Shown here one piece after another: positions 26,293 through 35,566 of a stretch of DNA of 64,000 nt. The stretch is from positions 1 to 64,000 of the forward strand of contig JBJFCD010000050.1 of assembly GCA_051888795.1 (NCBI GenBank). The letters are read 5' to 3'. The position numbers and the translations under genes were made by a program. The stretch comes from MD308 sp051888795. GTDB lineage: Bacteria > Bacillota > Clostridia > Lachnospirales > Lachnospiraceae. Every line of letters starts with the position of its first letter. The first letter of the stretch is position 1. The notes below the pieces were generated by a model that worked only from the letters and a program-made list of their open reading frames with translations, did not search any database and had not been told where the DNA came from.

Positions 26293-28629
26293 TTATCTGT
26301 TTTTTACCAGATTGCCATTCTCATCACGATAATATTTTGGGACAAAACTATCTTTGATACGAATGATATAATGAACTTTAAACTTCTCGTCATAAGTTCC
26401 TTTGTATTTTCTAATCCAGCTTTCAAAAACTGCTTTGTTGGAATCTTCTGTTTTTACAGATTTATCCTTATGCCATATTGCATCATGTCCGCTGGCAAAT
26501 ACCGTTCCGTTGCCTCGATATACATAGGTATGACCTTTTCCTATGATAACATCTCCAACTTCAATCTTCCCTTCTTTCATAAGAGTTCCGAATGATTTTT
26601 GCTTCGCATTAATAATCTCACAGTTTGCATCCAGCTTAGATTTTAGTTTTTTCGAGCCGGAATTATAATTACGGATATTTCCATTACCGTCACCATAAAA
26701 TTTTTCACTGCTGCTTATGAGCCCCATATCGCGAAATGCCCAGTTTGCAATAGAAGCGCAGTTGCCTCCACGAATTTTTCTTGAAAGCATATCTTCAAAA
26801 GTTCCACTTTGCGCAACATATTTACTGCTGTTGGAATATACCCACTTTTCTCCTTTTTTTACGGCATTTTCAAGCACACTGTTATAGTAGTTTCCACATG
26901 CTACCATAGCCTCCGGTCCCGTCAGCTGACCACTTGTATTTTTAACCGTCTCAGGCTCTTTTACTTTAGAAGACGTTGTTGTCTTAGTAGTAGTTGTCTT
27001 CTTGGAAGAAGTCGTTTTCTTAGTAGTAGTTGTCTTCTCAGAAGAAGTCGTTTTCTTAGTAGTTGTCTTCTCAGAAGAAGTCGTTTTCTTTGCAGACGTT
27101 GTCGTCTTCTTGGCGGTGTCCTCTTCTTTAGTTTCTGTACCGGTATCTTTAGATTGCGCCTGTGCATCTTTTGATTCAGAAGTATCTTTTGTCTTTTCTT
27201 CTGCAGTCTCACTCTCAGTCTTATCTGTATCATCCGACTGCTCTTTATCCACATCTTCTTCCTCTACAGTAACCGGAATGGACATCGTAGAAGGACCGAT
27301 ACTGCAATTTACTACTGTACTTCCCACACCTACTGGGGTAACCTCCCCATTTTCATCAACTATTGCGATGGATTCATCCTGAGAAGTCCATGTTATTTCC
27401 TGATCTTCGACACCCATAACAGATACCGTCTTTGTATTCTCCTCATCCATTTTCAGGGACGATTCACTCATCTGGACAATTGATACATCACAGGAAAAAG
27501 TTCTGTCTTCTGCCGTGGCGGTTATAGTCGCCTTTCCAGCTCCTACACCTTTCAGCACACCGTTTTCTACTTTTACTTTCGATTCATCACTGCTTGCCCA
27601 TGTGACCTGATTATCACCCGCATTGGCAACCTCAAGTACAGAATCCATACCTACAGCCGTAAACGCCTGACTTGGCATGGTCATAACATGTACTTTTCCG
27701 CTAATCTCCTGTCCGTCTATAGAGCATGTGACCTGCGTCTCTCCGCCATTCACTGCTTTTATATTACCGGATTCATCCACACGTACTATATTTCTGTCTG
27801 CAGATTTCCATTCGATTCCTACAGCGTCAAATCCTTCACCACTAGTTAAGGGTGAAGAATACTCTTCACCCGTCTGCAGGAAAAGATCAGAATCTTTCAT
27901 ATCCACAACATTCACTGTTGTCTCAAGAGTCTCATTATCTCCTGTCTGACAGGTTACAACTGCCGTACCGGCATTAACTCCCGTTATCACACCATTCTCA
28001 TCGATTGTAGCAATCGAAGAATCCTGTGTGGTCCAGCCTTTTGGTGTCCCTGAAATCTTATCATTCGTAGATAACTGCATCTGATTACCGGCAAACAAAT
28101 ATGGTTTATCGGCAACAATGCCTGCCACATGGATCGTCTGGGTTACTTCCAGACCTTTATCGCTACATATAACTGTAGCATCTCCATCCTGAACTGTAAC
28201 AAGATTGCCATTCTCAATCCTGATCACACTTTCATCACTGGAATAAAATTCCGCTTCTGAAGACGCTCCGGCAATCTGCGGTTTACAGGTCTGACCTGTA
28301 AGCATAGTAGCTTCATCACTTTCAAATCCAAGAACAGAAACTTTACATTTCATAGTGCGAAATGGAACTTTAATTTCCACTTCCGTCTCCCCCGGACCAT
28401 AAGCCTCTACTTTACCGCCTGGCTCTGTAGCTATCATGTTTCCATCTACAACTTCATATTTTGCTATCATCTGCAATACAGGGTTTGTTAACTCTATCTG
28501 CGCATTGTCACCTACAGTCATTGTCAGTGAGCCTGTTTTCAGCGCACCAACCAGAAATGCAGGAGCAATCGCAAGAATCATCACGCAGATAACAGCAATG
28601 ACAGCGATTCTTATCTTACCGTTCTTCAA
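26293..28629 (-). CDS. surface protein with BIG2 repeats, Ser/Thr/Lys stalk and NlpC-like carboxy domain
   Basis: About 778 residues; TTG at 28629 is chosen because AAGGGGAGAA lies just upstream, while the alternative TTG at 28647 has none. A transmembrane anchor (about 8-32) is followed by about six BIG2-like domains, each with the pattern IATVDENGxITxVxxGxAxVTC. Then comes an acidic/Thr stretch and a stalk of TTKKTTSS repeats (about 480-570). The last 200 residues resemble a papain-like NlpC/P60 or CHAP domain: GGNCASIANWAF supplies a likely catalytic Cys and GKGHTYVY a likely His. It is probably a membrane-anchored peptidoglycan hydrolase or amidase reaching through the wall. The precise enzyme class is inference. 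Confidence 0.72.
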   Translation of the reverse strand: MKNGKIRIAVIAVICVMILAIAPAFLVGALKTGSLTMTVGDNAQIELTNPVLQMIAKYEVVDGNMIATEPGGKVEAYGPGETEVEIKVPFRTMKCKVSVLGFESDEATMLTGQTCKPQIAGASSEAEFYSSDESVIRIENGNLVTVQDGDATVICSDKGLEVTQTIHVAGIVADKPYLFAGNQMQLSTNDKISGTPKGWTTQDSSIATIDENGVITGVNAGTAVVTCQTGDNETLETTVNVVDMKDSDLFLQTGEEYSSPLTSGEGFDAVGIEWKSADRNIVRVDESGNIKAVNGGETQVTCSIDGQEISGKVHVMTMPSQAFTAVGMDSVLEVANAGDNQVTWASSDESKVKVENGVLKGVGAGKATITATAEDRTFSCDVSIVQMSESSLKMDEENTKTVSVMGVEDQEITWTSQDESIAIVDENGEVTPVGVGSTVVNCSIGPSTMSIPVTVEEEDVDKEQSDDTDKTESETAEEKTKDTSESKDAQAQSKDTGTETKEEDTAKKTTTSAKKTTSSEKTTTKKTTSSEKTTTTKKTTSSKKTTTTKTTTSSKVKEPETVKNTSGQLTGPEAMVACGNYYNSVLENAVKKGEKWVYSNSSKYVAQSGTFEDMLSRKIRGGNCASIANWAFRDMGLISSSEKFYGDGNGNIRNYNSGSKKLKSKLDANCEIINAKQKSFGTLMKEGKIEVGDVIIGKGHTYVYRGNGTVFASGHDAIWHKDKSVKTEDSNKAVFESWIRKYKGTYDEKFKVHYIIRIKDSFVPKYYRDENGNLVKNR
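26971..27105 (-). repeat. Coding repeat for the Ser/Thr/Lys stalk
   Basis: Units of about 36-42 bases containing GTCGTTTTCTTAGTAGTAG and TTGTCTTCTCAGAAGAA repeat three times with small differences, giving TTKKTTSSEK-type protein repeats. Copy number may vary by slippage. Confidence 0.8.
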
Positions 28630-28729
28630 TTTTTTCTCCCCTTTCAATTATATGTCCCCTTATTGTAGATTACCATATAATGGAAGAGTTGTCGATAAAT
28701 AATTTATATTTTTTTAATATTTAAAATAT

Positions 28730-29551
28730 TTAAAACCTTCCGCCGCCACCTCCATGACTTCTTCCTGAAGAACTGCTGTGAGTGGTACTTCCACCCTCTT
28801 TTTCTGGTTTTTTTGTCCTGCTTACTGTATGGTACAAAAACCTATCTGTCTGCTTTGTAATATTCTGACTTCCTTCTCTCACATATCCAGATGCGGCAGC
28901 CTGCATTCTGACATTCTTCATTTGTTTTTTCATAACTGACATGGGAAATCCTGCAAGCAGAAATCCGAAAAGTAAGGAACCCAGAATCCAAATCTTACTG
29001 ACACCTTTTGATTTTTCACTTCCAATATCATATGGATTTCCTTCTTTTGCCTGTGTTACCAGATTATCGCATGTATCAGCAAATATCTCAAACGCTTCTT
29101 CATAATCGCCATCACTCATTTCCGGCAGAAACTGATCTGAGAGATAGGAAACTCCAGCATCTGTAATCGCTGTAATTCCATATCCACAAGTAGAAATATA
29201 CCACTCCCGTTCTTCCATACTCACCAACAGCAAAGCTCCATCCTTTTCTTCTCCGAACCCATATCCATTATAGTCGTAGAAATCATCTGCGTAATCCTGT
29301 GCCGACTCTCCCTCCATAGATTTTACACATGCGATCACCACATCAAACTGCTGCCTTTCACTGATCTCATCCAGTTTTTCAAGTACATCCGCTTCCTCTT
29401 CCACTGTAAGAACATCTGCCGCATCCACCAGTCTCGGAAGCAACCGCTCCTGCGGAAGTGTCTGTGAATCACTTTCCTGCGCACATACCGGAAATACGGT
29501 CGTTCCCAGGAGCAGTGTAATAATACATCCAAGTATAATCTTTCGTTTCAT
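28730..29551 (-). CDS. TPM domain membrane protein (YdjH/YgcG type)
   Basis: 273 residues from ATG 29551; GGGGGTG stands just upstream, and the alternative GTG at 29560 lies within it. A signal peptide ends near AQESDS. A TPM_phosphatase (Psb32/YgcG) domain covers about 40-165 (LVDAADVLTVEEEADVLEKL at the start, DGALLLVSMEEREWYISTCGYG in the middle). Then a transmembrane helix (about 188-207) and a cytoplasmic tail ending in SSSGRSHGGGGGRF. Such Gly-rich tails are common in this family. It is the last gene of an SPFH / zinc-ribbon / TPM cluster like Bacillus ydjGHI, which belongs to the PspA membrane-stress operon. Biochemical activity is uncertain. Confidence 0.83.
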   Translation of the reverse strand: MKRKIILGCIITLLLGTTVFPVCAQESDSQTLPQERLLPRLVDAADVLTVEEEADVLEKLDEISERQQFDVVIACVKSMEGESAQDYADDFYDYNGYGFGEEKDGALLLVSMEEREWYISTCGYGITAITDAGVSYLSDQFLPEMSDGDYEEAFEIFADTCDNLVTQAKEGNPYDIGSEKSKGVSKIWILGSLLFGFLLAGFPMSVMKKQMKNVRMQAAASGYVREGSQNITKQTDRFLYHTVSRTKKPEKEGGSTTHSSSSGRSHGGGGGRF

Positions 29552-29563
29552 TCCAAACACCCC

Positions 29564-30652
29564 CTACACCAATGACGTAATCCACAAAATGACATAAACA
29601 AGCACCGCAAGTCCTATCGACCAAATCGTTCTGAATTTCCAGTAAGCACCTTTATCAATTGGAAGATCCCCGACAAATTTTCCTGTCTGTCCGTTCATAG
29701 CAAACGTGTATGTTTTTCCCTTCCATATTGTGTTCAGGATCCAGACCGGATAGAGCGCATACTTTGCCTTTCCACCTGACAGCCGGATACTGCTGTTTTC
29801 CGGCATGACCGTAGCGTAACCGCCATTCACACTGGAAGCAAACACTTCTTCCGTACTGCGTCTGATTCGCTCATTTGCACGGTCTACGCTCTCCTTTGCA
29901 TCCACATCATATTTATCCGCAAGAAAACCTGCCAGATATTCCGAGGTAAATGGAACTGCTTCAGAAAAATCATAAGGCTCAATAGATTCCATCAGATCAT
30001 CCGGCATCTTGGAAGAACCATCTACCGGTACACGTTCAAATCCTACACTACCCCCTCTTACAACGGAATAAAACCTTGTCTCTACATAATCATATTTGCT
30101 ATCGCTCCATGCCCGCACTTTTGTCGCTTTATACCGTACTTCTCCCTCTGCATCTGCATCAAAGAGCCAGAACGGCACATATATTCCTTTGATTTCTTCC
30201 AGATGATTCTCACTTTTAAACATCTTTGGAAGAAGAGGTTTTCCTTCCATATGTTTCTTTAACTGTTCTTTTGCAGCCTTTTTATCTAACTTAAAAGGAA
30301 TGACATAGTCGGGCTTCAATGCACCGGAAAACTGTCCTTTCATCACCACATGGTTCCCGCAGTATGGACAGCTTGTAGCAGCTGTATTCTCATCCCCGAT
30401 AATCTCTCCTCCGCAGGACTGACAGATATAGACTCTCATTCCATCAGTCTCTCCATCCTGCCATTCTCCTCCGACTTTCGTCTCCCATGTCATATCATCT
30501 TCCGGAAAATTTTCTAATTCTTCTTCATATGTTTTTAATGCCCCTATGTCAAATTCCGTCTCACAATACGGACATTTCATCTTCTGTATGGAACTGTCAA
30601 ATTCTACAGCTCCGCCACAGCAGGGACATTTATATTCCTGCAATGTACTCAT
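29564..30652 (-). CDS. zinc-ribbon membrane protein (YdjG-like)
   Basis: 362 residues. Zinc ribbons CPCCGG/CPYCE (about 9-35) and CQSCGG/CPYCGN (about 79-100) open the protein. A central soluble domain (FKLDKKAAKEQLKKHM ... YVPFWLFDADAEGEVRY) follows, and one transmembrane helix lies at the very end (IWSIGLAVLVYVILWITSLV region), so it is probably tail-anchored. Homologues are often misnamed as primosomal or RNA-polymerase subunits because of the ribbons. It is encoded between an SPFH gene and a TPM gene, as in Bacillus ydjI-ydjG-ydjH, and ends 12 bases before the TPM start. A role in membrane-stress scaffolding is inferred from this context. Confidence 0.78.
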   Translation of the reverse strand: MSTLQEYKCPCCGGAVEFDSSIQKMKCPYCETEFDIGALKTYEEELENFPEDDMTWETKVGGEWQDGETDGMRVYICQSCGGEIIGDENTAATSCPYCGNHVVMKGQFSGALKPDYVIPFKLDKKAAKEQLKKHMEGKPLLPKMFKSENHLEEIKGIYVPFWLFDADAEGEVRYKATKVRAWSDSKYDYVETRFYSVVRGGSVGFERVPVDGSSKMPDDLMESIEPYDFSEAVPFTSEYLAGFLADKYDVDAKESVDRANERIRRSTEEVFASSVNGGYATVMPENSSIRLSGGKAKYALYPVWILNTIWKGKTYTFAMNGQTGKFVGDLPIDKGAYWKFRTIWSIGLAVLVYVILWITSLV

Positions 30653-30691
30653 TTTACTAACTCCTGTCTATATCCTTTTCTATAAATTATG

Positions 30692-30714
30692 AGGCATGCC
30701 ACACTGGCATGCCT
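30692..30714 (-). promoter_or_regulatory. Hairpin between the SPFH and zinc-ribbon genes
   Basis: AGGCATGCC-ACACT-GGCATGCCT is a perfect nine-base stem without a T-run in the 93-base gap. It may be an RNA processing or stability element that sets different levels of the two proteins. Confidence 0.5.
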
Positions 30715-30745
30715 ATATATCTTTATGACACCACGATGCCGATAT

Positions 30746-32089
30746 CTAGCCTACGATATCACCGTCATCAAACGGATCCCCGCATTCTGGGCAGAACTTC
30801 GGCGGATTTTTCGGATCCTCTGGTTCCCATCCGCATTTATCACATTTGTACTGCGGAATTCCTGCCGGTTTCTTTGCACCACACTCTGAACAGAATTTTC
30901 CTTTGTTAAATGCCCCGCAAGTACAGGTCCATCCTTCCTGTGGAATCGGTCTTGGCGAACCACATTCTGCACAGAATTTTCCTTTATTTCCACTTGCACC
31001 ACAAGCACAGGTCCATGTATTCTGTGTCGGTACTGCCTGCTGCACCGGCTGCTGTACTGCCTGCTGTTGTGCTGCCTGCTGCTGCCCCATTGCATACAGG
31101 TTCTGTGCATTTGCTCCGCCTGCTCCCTGTGCCATATTCATTCCCATGAATGCCATTGCCGGACCGGCACCTTCATTAGCTGCTGCCGCCTGCATTGCCG
31201 CTGCCTGTGCACCAACCATATGAGCCGCTGCCATAGTAGGATCGCGGAATGCTGCATTTCTCTGAAGTTCTTTAATCATAGCCTCATCTTCATCAGATGC
31301 CTTCACACTGGATACACCAAAGGATACAATCTCAATTCCGCGAAGATTTGCCCATTTCGAAGACAGCACCTCATTTAACGCCTGTGCGATTTCCATCGTA
31401 TGTCCCGGAAGTGAACTGTAACGGATTCCCATATCTGAAATTTTCGCAAATGCAGGCTGAAGAGCTGTCAAAAGCTCTGATTTTAACTGCCCGTCTAATT
31501 TCTCTCTGGGATAATCTTCTTCCACATTTCCAGATACATTTGTATAGAACAAAATCGGATTAGTTACTCGGTAGCTGTATTCTCCAAAACAACGGAGTGA
31601 AATATCCATATCGAGACCAACGTTACGATCTACCACACGGAACGGAACAGGACTTGGCGTTCCGTATTTATTTCCTATCAGCTCTTTTGTATTTACAAAA
31701 TAAACCCTCTGATCCTTTGGAGCTTCACCACCGAAAGTAAATCTCTTTCCGATATTATGAAATACATCTTTAATGCCGGTACTCAGATCACCGCAAAACA
31801 GTGATGGCTCTGTCGATGTATCATATGTATACTCTCCAGGCTCGGCGCAGACATCTACGACTTTTCCCTGCTCAACAATCAGCATACACTGTCCTTCATT
31901 TACCGCAATAACAGAACCGTTACTGATAATGTTTTCAAATCCCTTCGTATTAGAAGAACGCCCGGACGTTCTTTTCTGTCCTTTTTTTATGAGCACATCT
32001 TCCGACAACGTGTCACAATAAATAAACTCCTTCCATTGGTCAGCCAGTGTGCCGCCTGCTGCACCTGTAATCGCTTTTATTAATCCCAT
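30746..32089 (-). CDS. SPFH domain protein with carboxy-terminal zinc ribbons (YdjI-like)
   Basis: 447 residues. The amino-terminal two thirds are an SPFH/band-7 domain of the virion-core-like or YdjI kind (GSVIAVNEGQCMLIVEQGKV; later LRGIEIVSFGVSSVKASDEDE). An Ala/Gln-rich linker follows (about 285-350), then three zinc ribbons: WTCACGAS...CAECG, WTCTCGAF...CSECG and YKCDKCGW...CPECG. In Bacillus subtilis YdjI recruits PspA to membranes and works with YdjG and YdjH. Here the same three families lie together, but no PspA gene is next to them. It is the first gene of the cluster. The zinc-finger number is higher than I expect for the family. Confidence 0.85.
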   Translation of the reverse strand: MGLIKAITGAAGGTLADQWKEFIYCDTLSEDVLIKKGQKRTSGRSSNTKGFENIISNGSVIAVNEGQCMLIVEQGKVVDVCAEPGEYTYDTSTEPSLFCGDLSTGIKDVFHNIGKRFTFGGEAPKDQRVYFVNTKELIGNKYGTPSPVPFRVVDRNVGLDMDISLRCFGEYSYRVTNPILFYTNVSGNVEEDYPREKLDGQLKSELLTALQPAFAKISDMGIRYSSLPGHTMEIAQALNEVLSSKWANLRGIEIVSFGVSSVKASDEDEAMIKELQRNAAFRDPTMAAAHMVGAQAAAMQAAAANEGAGPAMAFMGMNMAQGAGGANAQNLYAMGQQQAAQQQAVQQPVQQAVPTQNTWTCACGASGNKGKFCAECGSPRPIPQEGWTCTCGAFNKGKFCSECGAKKPAGIPQYKCDKCGWEPEDPKNPPKFCPECGDPFDDGDIVG

Positions 32090-32235
32090 AATCTTTCCCT
32101 TTCTGAATATTCAATTCATAAATTACACTCTATTTCGTCTACATATGGTGCTATGAATATATGACTACCTATATTAATTATAGCTTCTTTTTTACAGTAT
32201 TGCACTAATAATATTTTAGTTTCTTATTACATCAA

Positions 32236-32268
32236 AAAGCGTCTGTCAAAGAGACATACGCTTTATAA
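32236..32268 (-). terminator. Terminator after the tcdA remnant
   Basis: On the minus strand AAAGCGTATGTC pairs with GACAGACGCTTT across TCTTT, one mismatch, followed by TTGATG. It lies 20 bases after the tcdA frame ends. Confidence 0.75.
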
Positions 32269-32284
32269 TATAATCAGTAATAAT

Positions 32285-32846
32285 TTATGTTGTGCATGAA
32301 GCAATATCTTTTACAACCTCTCCTGCAATAATAAGACCAGCCACTGAAGGAACAAATGCATTTGATCCTGGTATATCCCGTCTCTCGGTACATTTATGTT
32401 TTGCACCGGACGGACAGATGCAGTGTGTCCTGCAACTGATGGCCCTATCTTCGATAGGTCTGGTTGGTTTTTCTTTGGAATATACAACTTTGAGATGGAC
32501 AATGTTTCTCTTCTTAAGTTCTCTTCTCATTACTTTCGCAAGAGGACATACAGATGTCTCATAAATATCTGCCACTTCAAATCTCGTCGGATCCAGCTTA
32601 TTTCCAGCCCCCATACAGCTATTTTCCGACAGTTTTTCTTGTCGCAATGAGCTGACGGTTTAAATTTGTCAGACAAACTTTATCATCATCAATCAGATCA
32701 ATAGCACCCACGCCGCTTCTTACCAGTGCTTCTACCACATACCCACCGACACCGCCAATACCAAATACTGCTATTCTCGCTTTGCTTAACTTGTCCATCG
32801 CCTCTTTTCCAAACAATAATTCCGTTCTTGAAAATTGATTTAACAT
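32285..32846 (-). pseudogene. tcdA: tcdA (tRNA threonylcarbamoyladenosine dehydratase), internal deletion and frameshift
   Basis: The first 75 codons encode the ThiF-like E1 start with FGIGGVGGYVVEALVRSG and NRQLIATRKTVGK, then hit TAG at 32621..32619. One base out of phase, the frame resumes as SCMGAGNKLDPTRFEVADIY and runs to the normal end (CRTHCICPSGAKH, SNAFVPSVAGLI). Intact TcdA proteins are about 240-255 residues with about 60-70 residues joining these parts (end of the Rossmann fold and the D-x-x-D substrate loop). So an internal segment is lost and the frame is shifted. TcdA cyclises t6A37 of tRNA to ct6A; this copy cannot make a full enzyme. Family sizes are from memory. Confidence 0.85.
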
Positions 32847-32874
32847 TCCTTTAGTCCTTTTCTTTCAATTATAA

Positions 32875-33282
32875 TTAAATCTTCCAATTTTCAAATATCG
32901 CTGTTGCTTCTTTTAGGAAATCATAAGATATGAAAATTGTATTGTCTTCAACTGTCTTATTTTCTTCAAAAATCGGATAAGGATTACATCCTCCCGCCTC
33001 TGTCTCTACCATATCTACCGTATAATGATTTCCACAATTTTGACAGACAAGATCGTCACCTTGCTGAACATAATATCCCCGACCGGAACTATAACATACC
33101 TGACAGGTATTAAACGCTGTACGGACATTACCCTTTGAATCTTTTACCGCAATAATTTCCATATTTGTCCCGTCTACTTCCACCGGATAAAACTGTGCTG
33201 ATTCACCGACCTCATCTATAGGAATCTCAAGATTCTCTCCTTCACTGCAACATGCATTTTCAATATTGGAAGTCTTTTTATT
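32875..33282 (-). pseudogene. DUF2318 protein remnant lacking its start
   Basis: An open frame of about 135 codons has no start codon near its beginning; the first ATG is 41 codons in. It contains the whole DUF2318 core: PIDEVGESAQFYPVEVDGT, then FNTCQVCYSSGRGYY with CxxC, VCQNCGN and AGGCNPYPI. DUF2318 proteins are secreted or lipid-anchored iron-sulfur or metal proteins linked with iron and copper transport (the FtrD-like domain). The signal peptide is missing, and the frame abuts, out of phase, the end of the cupredoxin-like remnant upstream. It looks like a deletion joined the end of one gene to the middle of the next. Confidence 0.75.
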
Positions 33283-34621
33283 CTATATGATCTACAATTT
33301 CGATATTTCCACGAATCATCCCCATCCAGCAAGTATATTGAATGTTCTCTATCTCTTTGGGAATAAACTCAATAATGTTTTCCCCTTCTTCAAAAAAATA
33401 CTCAATCCCAAAGTCTTTAATAATCATTCTATTATTGCATCCGTTAATACTTCCTGAAGGAGCATCTATGCTCCATTTAACTGGAATTCCCACCTGAACT
33501 GTAATATCCGGATATTGTCAGGAAGAAAGGGTACTCTTTACAATTTGCACACCATCTACAATTTCCGCATTCGCCGTACTGTCTGTCGAAATACTCTGAG
33601 GTGAAAGTAATACCCCTGATAGACTTCCCCCTTGAAAAAGCATTGCAAGACCAAACACGGTTACAAGAACCGCACCAACATTTATAACCTCCTGTTTAAA
33701 ACGACTTCCCAACACTGAAACAACCGAACTCAGCCCCATCATCAACGGAACTGTTCCCAAGCAGAACGTAAGCATAGAAAGTGCTCCGACCAGCGGATTT
33801 CCAGAAGCAAATGCGATAATTTGTAGAGCCTGTAACGATCCACATGGCATAAATCCATTAAGCAAACCTGTCATCAATGGTTGTCTTTTGGTTTTTCTTT
33901 GATTTTTTGAAGCAAAAAGTATTGGAATTCTTAAGTGAAACCTACGCAGTCCCGGAAAGATTCCTAACATATTGATTCCCATAATTACCATGACAATACC
34001 GGCAATCATCTTTATAATTCCTTGAATAAAAGTAGATACCCCAAATTGAGAATCCCCACTTATAAGCATCCCTGCCAATCCTAAAGCAGCTCCTATCAGA
34101 GTGTAAGATATCACTCTGCCCAGATTATAAAGAAATGCGGACCAAGCAGTGTAGAAACCGCCTTTTTTGTTTTCTTCTACATCTACTCCAGCGATACACT
34201 GTGACAGATTAATTCCTCCACACATAGCAATACAATGGACAGATGTCACTAAGCCGGTTACAAATAGCATTCCATATCCCATTTCTGTATCTGCAAGTTT
34301 TCCAGGCACAAGCATGTTCAGTATACCTAACTGTTCGAACAATACAAACATCGCAATTATAATAACCAACATACATATGCTTCCGACAGTGTTTTTATAC
34401 TCTTCTTTTTCCTGTACTTCATATCCCAAGCTTTCAATCACATTACAAATTTGTTTAAAAGTAATACGTTCCGGATCATATAAAATATCTGCTGTGTTCT
34501 TACTGTAACTGACATCTATTTTTTCTATTCCAGATGTGTTTCCAAGTTTTCGCTCTATTCTGTTTTGACAATTGATACAAAACATTCCTTTTATGTAAAA
34601 ATGTCTTTTAATTAAGCTCAA
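33278..34621 (-). pseudogene. HMA - TauE/SafE (UreH-like) - cupredoxin membrane protein, interrupted by an in-frame TGA
   Basis: Residues 1-70 are a heavy-metal-associated domain with GMFCINC (CxxC). Six or so transmembrane segments follow with the cytochrome-biogenesis/UreH signature TSVHCIAMCGG. After 367 codons the frame reaches TGA (33520..33518) and continues in the same phase for 79 more codons with a cupredoxin-like copper site (SINGCNNR ... YTCWMGMIRG), which normally ends this protein. A single substitution, for example CGA to TGA, explains it. The family moves or sequesters copper. The first 367 residues may still be made as a truncated but membrane-complete protein. It is part of a run of damaged genes. 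Confidence 0.8.
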
Positions 34622-34643
34622 TAGCGATCACCGTCTCCTGTTT

Positions 34644-35222
34644 TTATTCTTTTAATGCCTCCTGAATTTCCTCTTCACAAGAACGCATTGCATAAATAGT
34701 CTTTTGAATCAGATCATTTAATTCCCATCCTAGCATATCCGCGCCACGCTGAATAACTTCCCTTGAACAACCCGCAGCAAAATTGCTACTCTTGTATTTC
34801 TTTTTTACCGACTTTACTTCCATATCCTGCACACTTTTCGATGGTCGCATAAGAGCTACTGCACCAATTAAACCTGTCAGCTCATCTACTGCATACAATA
34901 CTTTTTCCATCTCATGTTCCGGTTTTACATCCACTGTCAGCTCATATCCATGGCTGCATACAGCATGTATAATATCTTCTTCAACACCCGCATTTCTTAA
35001 CAATTCCGGTGCTTTGATGCAGTGTTCTTCGGGATACTGTTCAAAATCGATATCATGAAGCAGTCCCACGATCCCCCAGTACTGTGCATCTTCACCATAT
35101 CCCTGCTCATTTGCGTACCATTTCATAACACCTTCCACTGTCAATGCATGCTGGATATGAAATCTATCCTGGTTGTACTGTTTTAATAATTCAAATGCCT
35201 CTTCTCTTGATAGCTGTCCCAT
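34644..35222 (-). CDS. HD-domain hydrolase
   Basis: 192 residues from ATG 35222, preferred because GAGAGGAGAC stands upstream and the protein then begins like its family (MGQLSREEAFELLKQYNQD). The frame is open to 35402, adding 60 residues I cannot place. HD motif residues are H in RFHIQHALTVEG, HD in VGLLHDIDFEQYP, and H in HAVCSHGYEL. This places it with small HDIG-type metal phosphohydrolases (COG2316-like) of unknown substrate, perhaps a nucleotide. It lies between two disrupted genes but appears intact. Confidence 0.75.
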   Translation of the reverse strand: MGQLSREEAFELLKQYNQDRFHIQHALTVEGVMKWYANEQGYGEDAQYWGIVGLLHDIDFEQYPEEHCIKAPELLRNAGVEEDIIHAVCSHGYELTVDVKPEHEMEKVLYAVDELTGLIGAVALMRPSKSVQDMEVKSVKKKYKSSNFAAGCSREVIQRGADMLGWELNDLIQKTIYAMRSCEEEIQEALKE

Positions 35223-35397
35223 AATGTATCCGTCTCCTCTCTCATATATGTCCATAGAATCATAATCATCAAGAAAATTATATTTCTTTCCATCTTTCTG
35301 ATATCCAATAACGGTTCGAAAGTTAATATTATAAACACTTTTGAAAATATTTGATTCAATCACATCACTTGTTTCCCTGAATCTTGAAATCAGTTCT

Positions 35398-35552
35398 TTC
35401 ATCTCATCTCGCTTAGAACCCCTGCTACTATATTAAAAATATCACTTTCAAATACTGTAAGTGGAATTCTGAGCAATTTCGCATTATCCTGTATAATTAC
35501 TGTTATAACCCAGATTCATATTTTCTATTTCATTGATCGTTATAGATTTCAT
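35398..35552 (-). pseudogene. possible small frameshifted gene upstream of the HD gene
   Basis: ATG at 35552 with AGGAAG upstream begins MKSITINEIENMNLGY but stops after 22 codons. In another frame over the same stretch VIIQDNAKLLRIPLTVFESD runs on to a TGA that overlaps an ATG (ATGA) at 35402, the longer possible start of the HD gene. One base change in frame would give a 50-residue protein. I do not recognise it; it may be a remnant or chance. Confidence 0.3.
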
Positions 35553-35566
35553 ATTCTAATTCTTCC

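Noticed and set aside
26971..27105. Regular repeats as a CRISPR array
   Set aside because: Repeats lie in an open coding frame, vary in length and sequence, have no unique spacers, and give a Ser/Thr/Lys stalk. No cas genes.
27002..27382. Long Val/Ser-rich plus-strand frame
   Set aside because: It is the antisense of the Ser/Thr/Lys stalk and BIG2 region; low-complexity and without a ribosome site.
30746..31223. Alternative frames through the SPFH zinc-ribbon region
   Set aside because: They mirror the Gln/Ala-rich linker and Cys-rich ribbons of the real gene and show no start signals.
33518..33520. TGA as a selenocysteine codon
   Set aside because: The family has no Cys at this place, no SECIS-like stem was seen just downstream, and TGA is an ordinary stop elsewhere in the window (S8 protease gene, thiH). 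A nonsense change is simpler.
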